NCBI RefSeq assembly: GCF_019645815.1
Contig: NZ_CP080997.1
Span: 496,001 to 560,000 of the forward strand
DNA: 64,000 nt
Reading direction: 5' to 3'
DNA from: Mycolicibacter heraklionensis
GTDB taxonomy: Bacteria > Actinomycetota > Actinomycetes > Mycobacteriales > Mycobacteriaceae
Shown here: one piece after another, positions 8,017-16,278 of the stretch
Layout of the letters: every line of letters begins with the position of its first letter
Numbering within the stretch: position 1 is the stretch's first letter
The notes under the pieces: generated by a model
Told to the model about the DNA's origin: nothing
Database searches by the model: none
The model's input: the letters and a program-made list of their open reading frames with translations, nothing else
Translations under genes and position numbers: made by a program

Positions 8017-9297
8017 ATGGTGGATCTCGCGGCGGTCGACTACTTCTCCGACGAAGCCGTCACGCAGGATCCCTACGCCTACTACGAATACCTGCGCGGA
8101 CGCGGGCCGGTGTTCGCCGAGCCGCACCACGGTGTCGTCACCGTCACGGGCTACGACGAAGTGCTCGCCGCGTTCAAAAACCACGATGCGTTCTCTGCGG
8201 TGAACGCCATCGGTGGGCCGTTCCCGCCGCTGCCGTTCGAGCCCGAGGGCGACGACATCACCGAGCAGATCGAAGCGCACCGCCACGAGTTCCCGATCTT
8301 CGAACACGTCGTGGTGATGGACCCGCCGGCGCACACTCGGGCCCGCTCGCTGCTGAGCGGGCTGCTCACCCCGAAGCGACTGAAGGAGAACGAGGAGTTC
8401 ATCTGGCAACTGACCGATACCCAGCTTGACGAATTCATCGCCGACGGCCGCTGTGAGTTCCTCTTCGACTACGCCAAACCGTATGCGACCCTGGCCATCA
8501 CCGATCTGCTCGGGGTACCCGAGGAGGACCGCGCCGAGTTCCGCAGTGCGCTGGGCGCCGGGCATCGGGAAGGACAACACGTCGGGTCCCTGGACGGGAC
8601 ACCGGTGGGGCTCAATCCCCTGCACTACCTCGACGAAAAGTTCAGTGGCTATCTCGCCGAGCGGCGGCGCCGGCCTCGCGGGGACGTTCTCAGCAGCCTG
8701 GCCACCGCGACCTACCCCGACGGGTCCACGCCGGAGCTGCTTGAGGTGGTTCACCCGGCCACCTTCCTGTTCGGCGCCGGTCAGGAGACCGTCACCAAGT
8801 TGCTGGGTGCGGCGGTGCAAACCCTGGGTGATCGACCAGAGCTCCAGCAGACGTTGCGGGAGGACCCCGCGCTGATCCCCGCATTCATCGAGGAGGCGCT
8901 GCGAATTCAGAGTCCGACCAAGATCGACTTTCGACTCGCCCGCAAGACCACCACGTTGGGCGGGGTATCGATCAAGGCCGGCACCGTGCTGATGCTGTGC
9001 CTGGGTGCGGCGAACCGGGACCCGCGCAAGTTCGAAAGCCCCGACGAGTTCCGGCTGGACCGAAAGAACGTGCGTGAGCACATCGCGTTCGGCCGCGGCA
9101 TCCACACCTGCGCCGGCGCCCCGCTGGCCCGGGTCGAGGGCCGCATCACGGTTCACCGGATGCTGGATCGGATGCGTGACATCAGGATCAGCGAAGCTCA
9201 CCACGGTCTCGCCGGCCAGCGGCGCTACTCCTATGAGCCCACGTTCTTGCTGCGCGGCCTGACCGAGCTGCACATTGAATTCGACCCGGCGAGCTAG
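8017..9297 (+). CDS. Cytochrome P450
   Basis: About 426 residues, standard bacterial P450 length. I-helix oxygen-activation segment LFGAGQETVTKLL, ExxR in EEALR, and the haem-thiolate motif FGRGIHTCAGAPLAR with the axial Cys. It inserts one oxygen atom into an unknown organic substrate and needs ferredoxin and reductase partners that are not next to it. ATG 8017 (GAAGGGCGG just upstream) is preferred to ATG 7981, which lies only 5 bases from the operator. It is divergent from tetR, under the palindrome at 7962-7975. Together with neighbouring SDR and CMD proteins it suggests breakdown or modification of a lipid, terpene or steroid-like compound. Confidence 0.92.
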   Translation: MVDLAAVDYFSDEAVTQDPYAYYEYLRGRGPVFAEPHHGVVTVTGYDEVLAAFKNHDAFSAVNAIGGPFPPLPFEPEGDDITEQIEAHRHEFPIFEHVVVMDPPAHTRARSLLSGLLTPKRLKENEEFIWQLTDTQLDEFIADGRCEFLFDYAKPYATLAITDLLGVPEEDRAEFRSALGAGHREGQHVGSLDGTPVGLNPLHYLDEKFSGYLAERRRRPRGDVLSSLATATYPDGSTPELLEVVHPATFLFGAGQETVTKLLGAAVQTLGDRPELQQTLREDPALIPAFIEEALRIQSPTKIDFRLARKTTTLGGVSIKAGTVLMLCLGAANRDPRKFESPDEFRLDRKNVREHIAFGRGIHTCAGAPLARVEGRITVHRMLDRMRDIRISEAHHGLAGQRRYSYEPTFLLRGLTELHIEFDPAS

Positions 9298-9299
9298 CG

Positions 9300-10100
9300 C
9301 TAGGTGGAGCGTCCCTCGCAGGTCCACTCCTGTGTGACGCGCTGCTTCTGTTCTTCGATCACCCGCATCAGCCGCGACGCCTTAGGCCAGCCGTAGTAGG
9401 CACCGAACTGCAAAGCCGCCTCATCGATTTCGTCGAACGACACGTCGCGGCTCTTCAGGGCCGCGTAGACGTGGCTCATGATCGGGTACGGCGCGTCCTG
9501 AAACGCCACGCAGGCAACCGTCACCAGCCGCCGCTGCTTCATGCCCAAACCGGGGCGCAGCCACATCTCGCCGAAGACGAAATTCAGGATGCCCGCGCCC
9601 GAGTACGGGTCGTCGCGGGTCGGTGTGTAGGGCAGGCAGTTGACGTCGCGGAAGGTCTGCTCGCCGCACTGCAGCCGGGCCTCGGGATCGCTCGGGGTGG
9701 ACAGCGGCAGCAGCGGTGCCGGAGGCGGTACCGGCTCGCCGCGCTCGGCATGGATGCGTGCCCACTGCTCGTCGACGATCATGTTGAACAGCGATGCCTT
9801 CGGCCATCCTGAGTACACCGCGAAATGCAATACGGCTTCGCGTATTTCATCGATCGTCACGTCACCACTGCCGAGGGCGGCATAGACGTGTTCCCGCAGC
9901 GGCGCCTCGGTGTCGGCCGCCGCCAGGCAGGGCAGCGCGATGAACCACCGGTCGCGGCGGCTCAGACCCGGCCGCTGCCACACCTGGTCAAAGACGAAGT
10001 CGAGCATGGCCGCGGCCGCCGGCGTCGCATCGGGGGCCGGGATGGTCATCAGCTCGGCGAAGGCGCGCGCTCCTCGCCCTGCCTCAGCGGATCGTGACAC
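9300..10100 (-). CDS. Tandem carboxymuconolactone decarboxylase (CMD) domain protein
   Basis: 266 residues made of two CMD/AhpD-like helical domains. Repeat 1 has WQRPGLSRRDRWFIALPC and FAVYSGWPKAS; repeat 2 has WLRPGLGMKQRRLVTVAC and FGAYYGWPKAS. The matching RPGL and YxGWPKAS segments show internal duplication. The CxxC redox pair of AhpD is absent, so it is closer to gamma-carboxymuconolactone decarboxylase-like enzymes than to the peroxidase partner. The start is GTG 10100, overlapping the stop of the upstream SDR by 17 bases, so translation is coupled. It is last in a three-gene operon with two SDRs. Substrate unknown. Confidence 0.85.
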   Translation of the reverse strand: MSRSAEAGRGARAFAELMTIPAPDATPAAAAMLDFVFDQVWQRPGLSRRDRWFIALPCLAAADTEAPLREHVYAALGSGDVTIDEIREAVLHFAVYSGWPKASLFNMIVDEQWARIHAERGEPVPPPAPLLPLSTPSDPEARLQCGEQTFRDVNCLPYTPTRDDPYSGAGILNFVFGEMWLRPGLGMKQRRLVTVACVAFQDAPYPIMSHVYAALKSRDVSFDEIDEAALQFGAYYGWPKASRLMRVIEEQKQRVTQEWTCEGRST

Positions 10101-10887
10101 CGGCGTCCACCTTGAATTCCAGCCCGGTCACGTGCCGGGACTCGTCGGAGACCAGGAACAGCACCGCGTTGCTGACATCGCGGGCCTCGGTCATCACGAT
10201 CGGCAACGCATTCTGAAAGATCGGTCCGAGGTCGGCACGAGCACCGTGCAGCAGAGCGTGCAGCGTGTCCGGCCGCATCCCGGTCTCGACCCCGGTGGGA
10301 TGCACCGTGTTGACCCGAACATTCACTGCGGCAAGCTCGTTGGCCAGCGCACGGCTCATGCCGACGACGCCGTGTTTGGACGCGGTGTAGGGGGTGTGCA
10401 GCGGGCTGCCCTTGAGCCCGGCCACCGAACTGATGTTGACCAGGCTGCCGCCGTGCTCCACCAGGTGCGGCAATGCCGCCACGCAGGTGTTCCACGCCCC
10501 GATCAGGTTGACGTCGATGACGGTTCGCCATTGTTCGGCGGTGGTGGTGTTCCAAGTCCCGCCGGTGATCACCCCGGCGTTGGCGACCGAGGCGTCCAGG
10601 CCGCCCAATCGAGCGACACCGTCGTTGACCGCGGCGGCCAGGGCGGCGGCGTCGCGCACATCGACGACGTGGGTGACGGCGCGGCGGCCGTGTTGCTGCA
10701 CCAGCCGGGCGGTCTCGTCGAGGTCTTCGATTGTGGCCAGCGGATATTCGACGTCGGGCAGGGACGCGCAAATATCGACCAGGATGAGGTCGGCGCCTTC
10801 TTCAGCCAGCCGCACGGCGTGACTGCGGCCCATGCCCCGGGCGGCGCCGGTGACCAGCACCCGCTTGCCGGCTACTCGCCCACTCAT
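10084..10887 (-). CDS. Mycofactocin-coupled SDR oxidoreductase (second copy)
   Basis: 267 residues, SDR fold. [16 protein letters not shown] cofactor loop, VDIC, SVANAGV, catalytic Ser in ISSVAGLKG and Tyr/Lys in [12 protein letters not shown]. It shares the GAARGxGRSHA/VDIC signature of the mycofactocin-associated group with the SDRs on either side. It overlaps the preceding SDR gene by 4 bases and the following CMD gene by 17, so the three are one operon. Substrate unknown; it probably acts on a related alcohol or ketone. Confidence 0.85.
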   Translation of the reverse strand: MSGRVAGKRVLVTGAARGMGRSHAVRLAEEGADLILVDICASLPDVEYPLATIEDLDETARLVQQHGRRAVTHVVDVRDAAALAAAVNDGVARLGGLDASVANAGVITGGTWNTTTAEQWRTVIDVNLIGAWNTCVAALPHLVEHGGSLVNISSVAGLKGSPLHTPYTASKHGVVGMSRALANELAAVNVRVNTVHPTGVETGMRPDTLHALLHGARADLGPIFQNALPIVMTEARDVSNAVLFLVSDESRHVTGLEFKVDAGVTIR

Positions 10888-11714
10888 AGCTTGTTGCAGA
10901 ACCCGGCGTCGACGGGGAAGGTCACGCCGGTGACGTACTTCGCGGCGTCGGAGACCAGATAGGCGATCGCGGCGCTGATGTCCTCCGGTTCGAGCATGCC
11001 GACCGGCATCGGGTTCTGCAGATGCGGCCCACCGTCGGGATAGTGCTCCAGGAACGACGTCATCGCCGGGTTCACCGCCATCATGGTATTGACGGCGGTC
11101 GGGTGCACGGTGTTAACCCGGATGCTATGGGGGGCAAGGGCATTGGAAAGAGTTCGCATCAACCCCACGATGCCGTGCTTGGAGGCGGCGTAGCCCAGGC
11201 CGCCGCCCTGCAGGCCGCCGAAACCCTTCAGTCCGGCCGTCGAACTGGTGAAAACGATCGATCCGCCGCGTCCGCCTGCGATCAGGTGCGGTATCGCGGC
11301 CTTGGCGGTGTGGAAGGAACCCACCAGGTTCACGTCGATCACGTCGGTCCACATCTGCAGATCTTCGTCGTCAGTCAGCTCACGAAAGGCCATCGCGGCG
11401 ATCCCGGCGTTGGCGCAGACGATGTCGAGGCGCCCGAAGTGCGCGACCCCGCCGTCCAGCGCTGCCTTGAGGGCGGGGTAGTCCCGGACGTCGGCGACCG
11501 AGGCGAGCATCTTGCCGCCGGCGGCCTCGACCAGCCCGACGGTTTCGTCGAGCTCGTCGCGGGTCGCCATCGGATAGCCGCTGGAGGCGATATCGGCGCA
11601 GATGTCGACGCCGATGATGTCGGCCCCGTCGGCGGCCAGCCGTACCGCGTGACTGCGGCCCTGCCCGCGCGCCGCACCGGTGATGAACGCGACTTTCCCA
11701 TCCAGTGAGCCCAT
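10884..11714 (-). CDS. Mycofactocin-coupled SDR oxidoreductase (third copy)
   Basis: 276 residues from ATG 11714. [30 protein letters not shown], catalytic Ser in [10 protein letters not shown] and [12 protein letters not shown]. First gene of the SDR-SDR-CMD operon. A -10 box TACTCT sits 7 bases before the ATG, inside a 17-bp palindrome, so the message is probably leaderless and shut off by a repressor at that site. An upstream reading to 11750 would run through the operator and is not preferred. It is divergent from a second TetR gene. Confidence 0.87.
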   Translation of the reverse strand: MGSLDGKVAFITGAARGQGRSHAVRLAADGADIIGVDICADIASSGYPMATRDELDETVGLVEAAGGKMLASVADVRDYPALKAALDGGVAHFGRLDIVCANAGIAAMAFRELTDDEDLQMWTDVIDVNLVGSFHTAKAAIPHLIAGGRGGSIVFTSSTAGLKGFGGLQGGGLGYAASKHGIVGLMRTLSNALAPHSIRVNTVHPTAVNTMMAVNPAMTSFLEHYPDGGPHLQNPMPVGMLEPEDISAAIAYLVSDAAKYVTGVTFPVDAGFCNKL

Positions 11715-11721
11715 AGCAGGT

Positions 11722-11727
11722 AGAGTA
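11722..11727 (-). promoter_or_regulatory. Putative -10 box (TACTCT) of the SDR-SDR-CMD operon
   Basis: TANNNT hexamer on the minus strand, 7 bases before ATG 11714, overlapping the TetR-type palindrome. Confidence 0.5.
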
Positions 11728-11739
11728 ACCGTGTTACTC
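11723..11739. promoter_or_regulatory. Palindromic operator of the second TetR
   Basis: GAGTAAC-CGT-GTTACTC, perfect 7-bp arms with a 3-base spacer. It lies between the divergent SDR operon (start 11714) and tetR (start 11759). It differs from the GATCGATC operators, so the two TetR proteins probably control separate units. Confidence 0.75.
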
Positions 11740-11758
11740 ACCGGCGACAAGGGGTGCG

Positions 11759-12322
11759 ATGGACAGCGCGCAAGAGCGGATCCTCGGCATCGTCGTCGAG
11801 ATCCTGGAGACCGAGGGCTACGACGCCGTGCAGCTACGCGAAGTCGCCCGGCGCGCCCGGGTTTCGCTGGCCACGATCTACAAGCGCTACGCCACCCGCG
11901 ACGAGCTCATCCTGGCCGCGCTGGACGCCTGGATGGCCGAGCACCGCTACTCCGGTGTCGCGCCGCATTCGCGTGGCCCCGGCGAATCGCTCTACGCGGC
12001 GCTGATGGGCTTGTTCCGTACGATCTTCGAGCCATGGGAGCGACACCCGGCCATGTTGACGGCCTACGTTCGCGCCCGCTCCGCACCCGGCGGTGAGACG
12101 CTGGTCCGGCGCGGACTCGATGTGGTGGTTCCCGCCGCGCTGGCGCTGCTTGCCTACGTCGACGAGCAGTTCATCGACGACCTGGATGTCGTTGTCTCCA
12201 ACCTGGTCTACGGCCTGTCGGCGCGATTCGCCGTCGGCGAGATCGCCATCACCGACATCCTGCCCAGCCTCGATCGGGCGGTCTACCGGCTCACGCAGGG
12301 CTACCAGAACGGCGGTGGCTAA
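11759..12322 (+). CDS. TetR-family transcriptional regulator (second)
   Basis: 187 residues. The HTH at about 8-55 includes [23 protein letters not shown] and [19 protein letters not shown]. The C-terminal half is a helical ligand-binding and dimer domain. AAGGGG ends 4 bases before ATG 11759. It is divergent from the SDR-SDR-CMD operon with a clear operator between. The likely role is repression of that operon and of itself. Ligand unknown. Confidence 0.88.
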   Translation: MDSAQERILGIVVEILETEGYDAVQLREVARRARVSLATIYKRYATRDELILAALDAWMAEHRYSGVAPHSRGPGESLYAALMGLFRTIFEPWERHPAMLTAYVRARSAPGGETLVRRGLDVVVPAALALLAYVDEQFIDDLDVVVSNLVYGLSARFAVGEIAITDILPSLDRAVYRLTQGYQNGGG

Positions 12323-12473
12323 GCGGCAGGCGCCGACGGCCGCACCGCCGCGGCGATCCGCCGAAGCGTCAACCGCGCCATGGCGTGCTGCAACGGATCG
12401 ACGACGTCGCAACTGCGGCGCGCGCTGCTGGGCAGCTGTCGACCGCCGAGCTGAGCGCCGGTCGTCGCCGACG

Positions 12474-12479
12474 TACGCT
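12474..12479 (+). promoter_or_regulatory. Putative -10 box (TACGCT) of leaderless VOC-SRPBCC gene
   Basis: TACGCT followed by 6 bases and ATG 12486. The 12323-12473 spacer shows nothing else. Confidence 0.45.
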
Positions 12480-12485
12480 CTGGCC

Positions 12486-13286
12486 ATGGGTGATGTCGCC
12501 TTCACCTCGGTCGCACCGATCATTGCCGTGCGAGACCTCGACGCTGCGCTGGACCGCTACCGCCGGCTCGGGTTCACGACCCGCGCCTACCAGGGGCCGG
12601 CCCGTTACGGCTTCGCTTATCGCGGTTCGGTCTCGTTGCACCTTTCCGAGTGGGCCGAGCACGATCCGCTGCGCACCGCCGCCAGTGTGTATTTCTATGT
12701 CGACGACGCCGACGCGCTGTACGCCCAGTGGACGGCCTCGGGCGTGCCGGGACGCTTTGTCGAACCGACCGACACCGACTACCAGCTCCGGGAATTCGCC
12801 TATGTCGACCCCGAAGGCACCCTGCACCGCATCGGCTCGCCGCTGCCGGCGAAGACTGTCAGCGCCAGCAGGGTGATCGCGGCGCCGGCAAAGCGGATCT
12901 TTGAGTTCATCGCCGATCCGGCACGGCAGCCGCGCTGGGACGGCAACGCCAACCTGGCCGAAGCCGCACCCGGCCAACGGGTTCGTGCCGTCGGAGACGT
13001 CTTCACCATGACATTGACCATGGGTGGGGTCCGGGAGAACCACGTGGTGGAGTTCGAGGAGGGTCGGCGTATCGCCTGGCGCCCGGCGGAGCCCGGCCGT
13101 ACGCCGCCGGGGCACCTGTGGAGATGGGAGCTCGAGCCACTGGGTCCGGCACGCACCCGGGTCACGCACACCTATGACTGGTCGGCGTTGTCCGACCCGA
13201 AGCGTCTCGCCCGGGCCCGGTCCACCACCGCAGATACGCTCGCAGCGTCGCTGTCTCGGTTGGCCACCCTGGTCGAGGACTCGTGA
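12486..13286 (+). CDS. VOC (glyoxalase-fold) - SRPBCC (START-like) fusion protein
   Basis: 266 residues with two unrelated folds. Residues ~1-118 are a VOC/glyoxalase-bleomycin-resistance domain: VAPIIAVRDLDAALDRYRRL, then a second half with FVEPTDTDYQLREFAYVDPE. Residues ~122-265 are an SRPBCC / polyketide-cyclase-like lipid-binding domain: VSASRVIAAPAKRIFEFIAD, RWDGNANLAEA, HTYDWSALSDPKR. Both fold types bind small hydrophobic or metal-chelated substrates, so a joined enzyme-carrier role is possible. Catalytic metal ligands of the VOC part cannot be assigned with certainty. It is adjacent to the accessory SDR/P450/CMD block and may serve the same pathway. Confidence 0.8.
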   Translation: MGDVAFTSVAPIIAVRDLDAALDRYRRLGFTTRAYQGPARYGFAYRGSVSLHLSEWAEHDPLRTAASVYFYVDDADALYAQWTASGVPGRFVEPTDTDYQLREFAYVDPEGTLHRIGSPLPAKTVSASRVIAAPAKRIFEFIADPARQPRWDGNANLAEAAPGQRVRAVGDVFTMTLTMGGVRENHVVEFEEGRRIAWRPAEPGRTPPGHLWRWELEPLGPARTRVTHTYDWSALSDPKRLARARSTTADTLAASLSRLATLVEDS

Positions 13287-13301
13287 TCCCGCCTGCTACG
13301 G

Positions 13302-13363
13302 CGCGAGCGTGCGTAATCTCGGCAGTTTGCGCGGCGTGTCGGCCGGGGACACGCACGCTCGCG
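13302..13363. repeat. 62-bp intergenic palindrome, copy 2
   Basis: Perfect 13-bp inverted repeat CGCGAGCGTGCGT (13302-13314) / ACGCACGCTCGCG (13351-13363). It lies between convergent gene ends at 13286 and 13374. Outer arms are nearly the same as copy 1 at 6304-6365. Confidence 0.78.
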
Positions 13364-13373
13364 GGAGGTGGGG

Positions 13374-15566
13374 CTAGCGGTTGTCGGCGAACGAGCGCAA
13401 CGCGTCGATCTGAGCGGGATCCAGTGAGGGACGGACGCTTTCGCGCGCCGCAGCGATGTCGGCCATGGTGACATCGGCAGCGTCGATACTGCGCCGCATT
13501 GCCGTGAGGGCCGCTTCGCGCAGCAGTGCCACGCAGTCCGCGGCGCTGTAGCCGTCCAGGTCCGCGGCCAGCGCGTCGAGGTCCACGTCCTCGTGCAGCG
13601 GAACGGATTTCCCGGACACCCGCAGGATCTGGCGGCGGGCATCGGCATCCGGCGGCTCGACGAACACCAGCTTCTCCAGCCGGCCCGGCCGGGTCAGGGC
13701 CGGATCGATCAGCTCGGGACGGTTGGTGGCGCCGACCACCACCACGTCGCGCAGCGGGTTGGCGCCGTCGAGCTCAGTGAGCAGCGCGGCCACCACCCGG
13801 TCGGTCACCCCGGAGTCGAAGCTCTGGCCGCGCCGCGGTGCCAGGGCGTCGATCTCGTCGAGGAACACCAGCGACGGCGCCGAATCGCGGGCCCGCTGAA
13901 ACAGGTCCCGCACCGCCCGCTCACTGCTGCCCACCCACTTGTCCATCAACTCCGCGCCTTTGACGGCATGCACGCTGACCCGACCAGACCCCGCCAGGGC
14001 GCGCACCACAAAGGTCTTGCCGCAGCCGGGCGGGCCGTAGAGCAGCACACCGTGCGGCGGGTCGACGCCCAGCCGGGTAAAGGTGTCCGGGTGTTGCAGC
14101 GGCCACAGGATCGCTTCGGTCAGCGCCTGTTTGGTGGCCACCATGTCACCGACGTCGTCGAGAGTGACCGAGCCGACGGAAACCTCCGCAGCCGCCGAGC
14201 GCGACAGCGGGCGGATGACGCTGAGCGCCCCGATCAGGTCCTCCTGGGTGAGCTTGGGCTCCTCGTCGGTGTCGCTGGCCCGCGACGCCGCCCGCAGTGC
14301 GGCTTCCCGGACTAGCGCTGCGAGGTCTGCGGCCACGAAACCCGGTGTGCGCTCGGCGATCTCACCCAAGGTCAAGTCCGCGGTGGGAACCGAGATAAGC
14401 AGGGTGGCCAACAGTGCCGCCCGGGTCGCACCGTCGGGCAGGCTCAGCCGGATCTCGCGATCGCACAAGTCCGGCGCCCGCAGTCGGGGATCGACATGAT
14501 CCGGCAGCGCCGACGTCGCGATGAAGGCCACCCCTTCGGTGGCCACCACGTTGCGCAGCTCGGCGAGGATCAGCGTTGCCACCGGCTCCGATGGTTCGGG
14601 CAACAGGGTGTCCACGTCGGCGATCAGCAGCACCCCGCCACCGTCGCAGACCTTTGCCGCCGCGGAACGTACCGCGGCCAGCCGCTCATCGGCGGCCAGC
14701 GCCCCGATCTCGGGTCCGTCCAACTCGATCAGCCGCCGGCCCTCACACACCGCCCGGACCAGGGTGGTCTTGCCCACCCCGGCCGGACCCGACACCAGCA
14801 CACCGAGATTCGTTCCGGCGCGCAGGGTTTTCAACAGCTGTGGCTCGTCGAGAGCAAGCTTGAGCCATTCGGCGAGCTTGGCGGCCTGCGCTTCGCACCC
14901 CTTGAGTTCATCGATGGCGATCCGGGCCGGGGTCGCCGGCTTGGACACCGGGGCGGGCGGAGCGATGGTGCCATTGCCGAAGGTGACCAGTGAGTTGGGC
15001 TGCACGCTGACCGGGCCGGCGGGGTCCACACCGGTGACGGTCAGCAGCTCCGAAGTCCAGCTGATCCCCACCGAGGACGCCAGGGCCGTGGTGGCCGCCG
15101 ACGTGGACGTTCCGGGCCCCAGGTCGCGGGGCAGCAGGGACACCGCGTCGCCGACCGTCATCACCTTGCCCAGCAAGGCCTGGCGCAGCGTGTTCGGTGA
15201 CAAACTCTGCGAGGCCAGCGTGGAACCGCTCAACGTCACCGACCGGGCGCCGTAGACGGTCACCGCGGACACCACCACCTCGGTGCCGTCGCGCAGCCCG
15301 GCGTTGGACAGCGTCACGTCGTCGAGCAGCGCCACACCGGTCGGTGCATCCGGTCCGGTCAGCCCAGCCACCGCCGACGTCGTGCGAGAACCCGTCAGCG
15401 ACACCGCATCCCACTCCCGGATACCCAGGGCGGCAACGGCTTCGGGGTGCAGTCGAACCACGCCGCGGCGGGAGTCGACGGCGGAGGTGTTGAGCCGGGC
15501 GATCAGCGTCAGGTGCCGGGAGGAATCGACTCGGCGGTGTTCTTCGCGCTCTTCGGTGGAACCCAC
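13374..15566 (-). CDS. CDC48/VCP-like double AAA+ ATPase (Rv0435c-like)
   Basis: 730 residues. The N-terminal ~190 residues form a double-psi-barrel-like substrate domain (RLHPEAVAALGIREWDAVSL, YGARSVTLSGS). AAA domain 1 has Walker A SGPAGVGKTTLV and degenerate Walker B LLIADVDTLL. AAA domain 2 has Walker A YGPPGCGKTF, Walker B LVFLDEIDAL and the second region of homology GATNRPELIDPALTRPGR. It probably unfolds or remodels protein complexes. GTG 15566 is chosen because TAATTT lies 7 bases upstream (leaderless); TTG 15575 is the alternative. It matches Rv0435c. Confidence 0.88.
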   Translation of the reverse strand: MGSTEEREEHRRVDSSRHLTLIARLNTSAVDSRRGVVRLHPEAVAALGIREWDAVSLTGSRTTSAVAGLTGPDAPTGVALLDDVTLSNAGLRDGTEVVVSAVTVYGARSVTLSGSTLASQSLSPNTLRQALLGKVMTVGDAVSLLPRDLGPGTSTSAATTALASSVGISWTSELLTVTGVDPAGPVSVQPNSLVTFGNGTIAPPAPVSKPATPARIAIDELKGCEAQAAKLAEWLKLALDEPQLLKTLRAGTNLGVLVSGPAGVGKTTLVRAVCEGRRLIELDGPEIGALAADERLAAVRSAAAKVCDGGGVLLIADVDTLLPEPSEPVATLILAELRNVVATEGVAFIATSALPDHVDPRLRAPDLCDREIRLSLPDGATRAALLATLLISVPTADLTLGEIAERTPGFVAADLAALVREAALRAASRASDTDEEPKLTQEDLIGALSVIRPLSRSAAAEVSVGSVTLDDVGDMVATKQALTEAILWPLQHPDTFTRLGVDPPHGVLLYGPPGCGKTFVVRALAGSGRVSVHAVKGAELMDKWVGSSERAVRDLFQRARDSAPSLVFLDEIDALAPRRGQSFDSGVTDRVVAALLTELDGANPLRDVVVVGATNRPELIDPALTRPGRLEKLVFVEPPDADARRQILRVSGKSVPLHEDVDLDALAADLDGYSAADCVALLREAALTAMRRSIDAADVTMADIAAARESVRPSLDPAQIDALRSFADNR

Positions 15567-15573
15567 CCGGGTC

Positions 15574-15579
15574 AAATTA
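15574..15579 (-). promoter_or_regulatory. Putative -10 box (TAATTT) of the AAA ATPase gene
   Basis: TAATTT with 7 bases to GTG 15566. This decides the start codon chosen for the gene. Confidence 0.5.
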
Positions 15580-15719
15580 CGCGGATTTCCTCATGCGTGT
15601 CGAACACCTTCGTGCGGGGTCGTCAGCGGAACTTGTCGTACCGGCACCCAACTAGACGACATCGTCAAAGCGCTCGACCGACGCGGTGTGGATTCTGTCC
15701 GCGCGCTTGAATAGAGTCC

Positions 15720-16277
15720 ATGCGGTCACCCCTGCTGATGTCGGCGCTCTGCGCGGCCCTGCTGATGGCACCGTCCCCGGCCAGGGCGGACGACGCATCC
15801 CCGTTGGCCGACCTGGTGGACGCCGCCGCCCAGCGACTCCAGGTCGCCGACGACGTGGCGGCGATCAAATGGCAGACCGGAGGCGCCATCGAGGACCCGG
15901 CCCGGGTACAGCAGCAACTCGCGGCACTGGCCGACCGCGCCGTCGGCGACAACCTCGACCCCGACTACGTGCGGCGGATCTTCACCGATCAGATCAGCGC
16001 CACCGAAGCCGCCGAGCATTACCGGTTCGCCCAGTGGAAGCTGGATCCGGCCGCCGCGCCTGCCACCGCGCCGGACTTGACGGCCTCGCGGGCACGCATC
16101 GACGCCTTCAATCAGGTCATGCTGGCCCAGATCGGCCAGCGGTGGGAGCTGCTGCACTCACCCGCGTGCGTCGCCGAACTCGACGAGGCGACTCGAACCG
16201 TCAGCGAAACAAGGCAATTCGACGAGTTCTACCGGCAGGCGCTGTCGTCGGCGACCCGGGACTATTGCGACGGCTAG
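15720..16277 (+). CDS. Secreted chorismate mutase (AroQ-gamma type)
   Basis: 185 residues. The first ~24 residues are a Sec signal peptide ending ARA-DDA. The mature part is all-helical with the AroQ pattern: LVDAAAQRLQVADDVAAIKW (conserved Arg and Lys), RRIFTDQISATEAAEHYRFAQW, LDEATRTVSETRQFD. It matches my memory of the exported mycobacterial chorismate mutase (Rv1885c type) rather than the cytosolic one. The enzyme turns chorismate into prephenate, but outside the membrane its role is unknown; a host-facing function has been proposed for such proteins. TAGAGT at 15712-15717 may be its -10; ATG 15738 is an alternative start. It is not at this position in M. tuberculosis. Confidence 0.85.
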   Translation: MRSPLLMSALCAALLMAPSPARADDASPLADLVDAAAQRLQVADDVAAIKWQTGGAIEDPARVQQQLAALADRAVGDNLDPDYVRRIFTDQISATEAAEHYRFAQWKLDPAAAPATAPDLTASRARIDAFNQVMLAQIGQRWELLHSPACVAELDEATRTVSETRQFDEFYRQALSSATRDYCDG

Positions 16278-16278
16278 C

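Noticed and set aside
7888..9327. Minus-strand 479-codon frame opposite the P450
   Set aside because: It covers the P450 with its intact haem motif. No family likeness.
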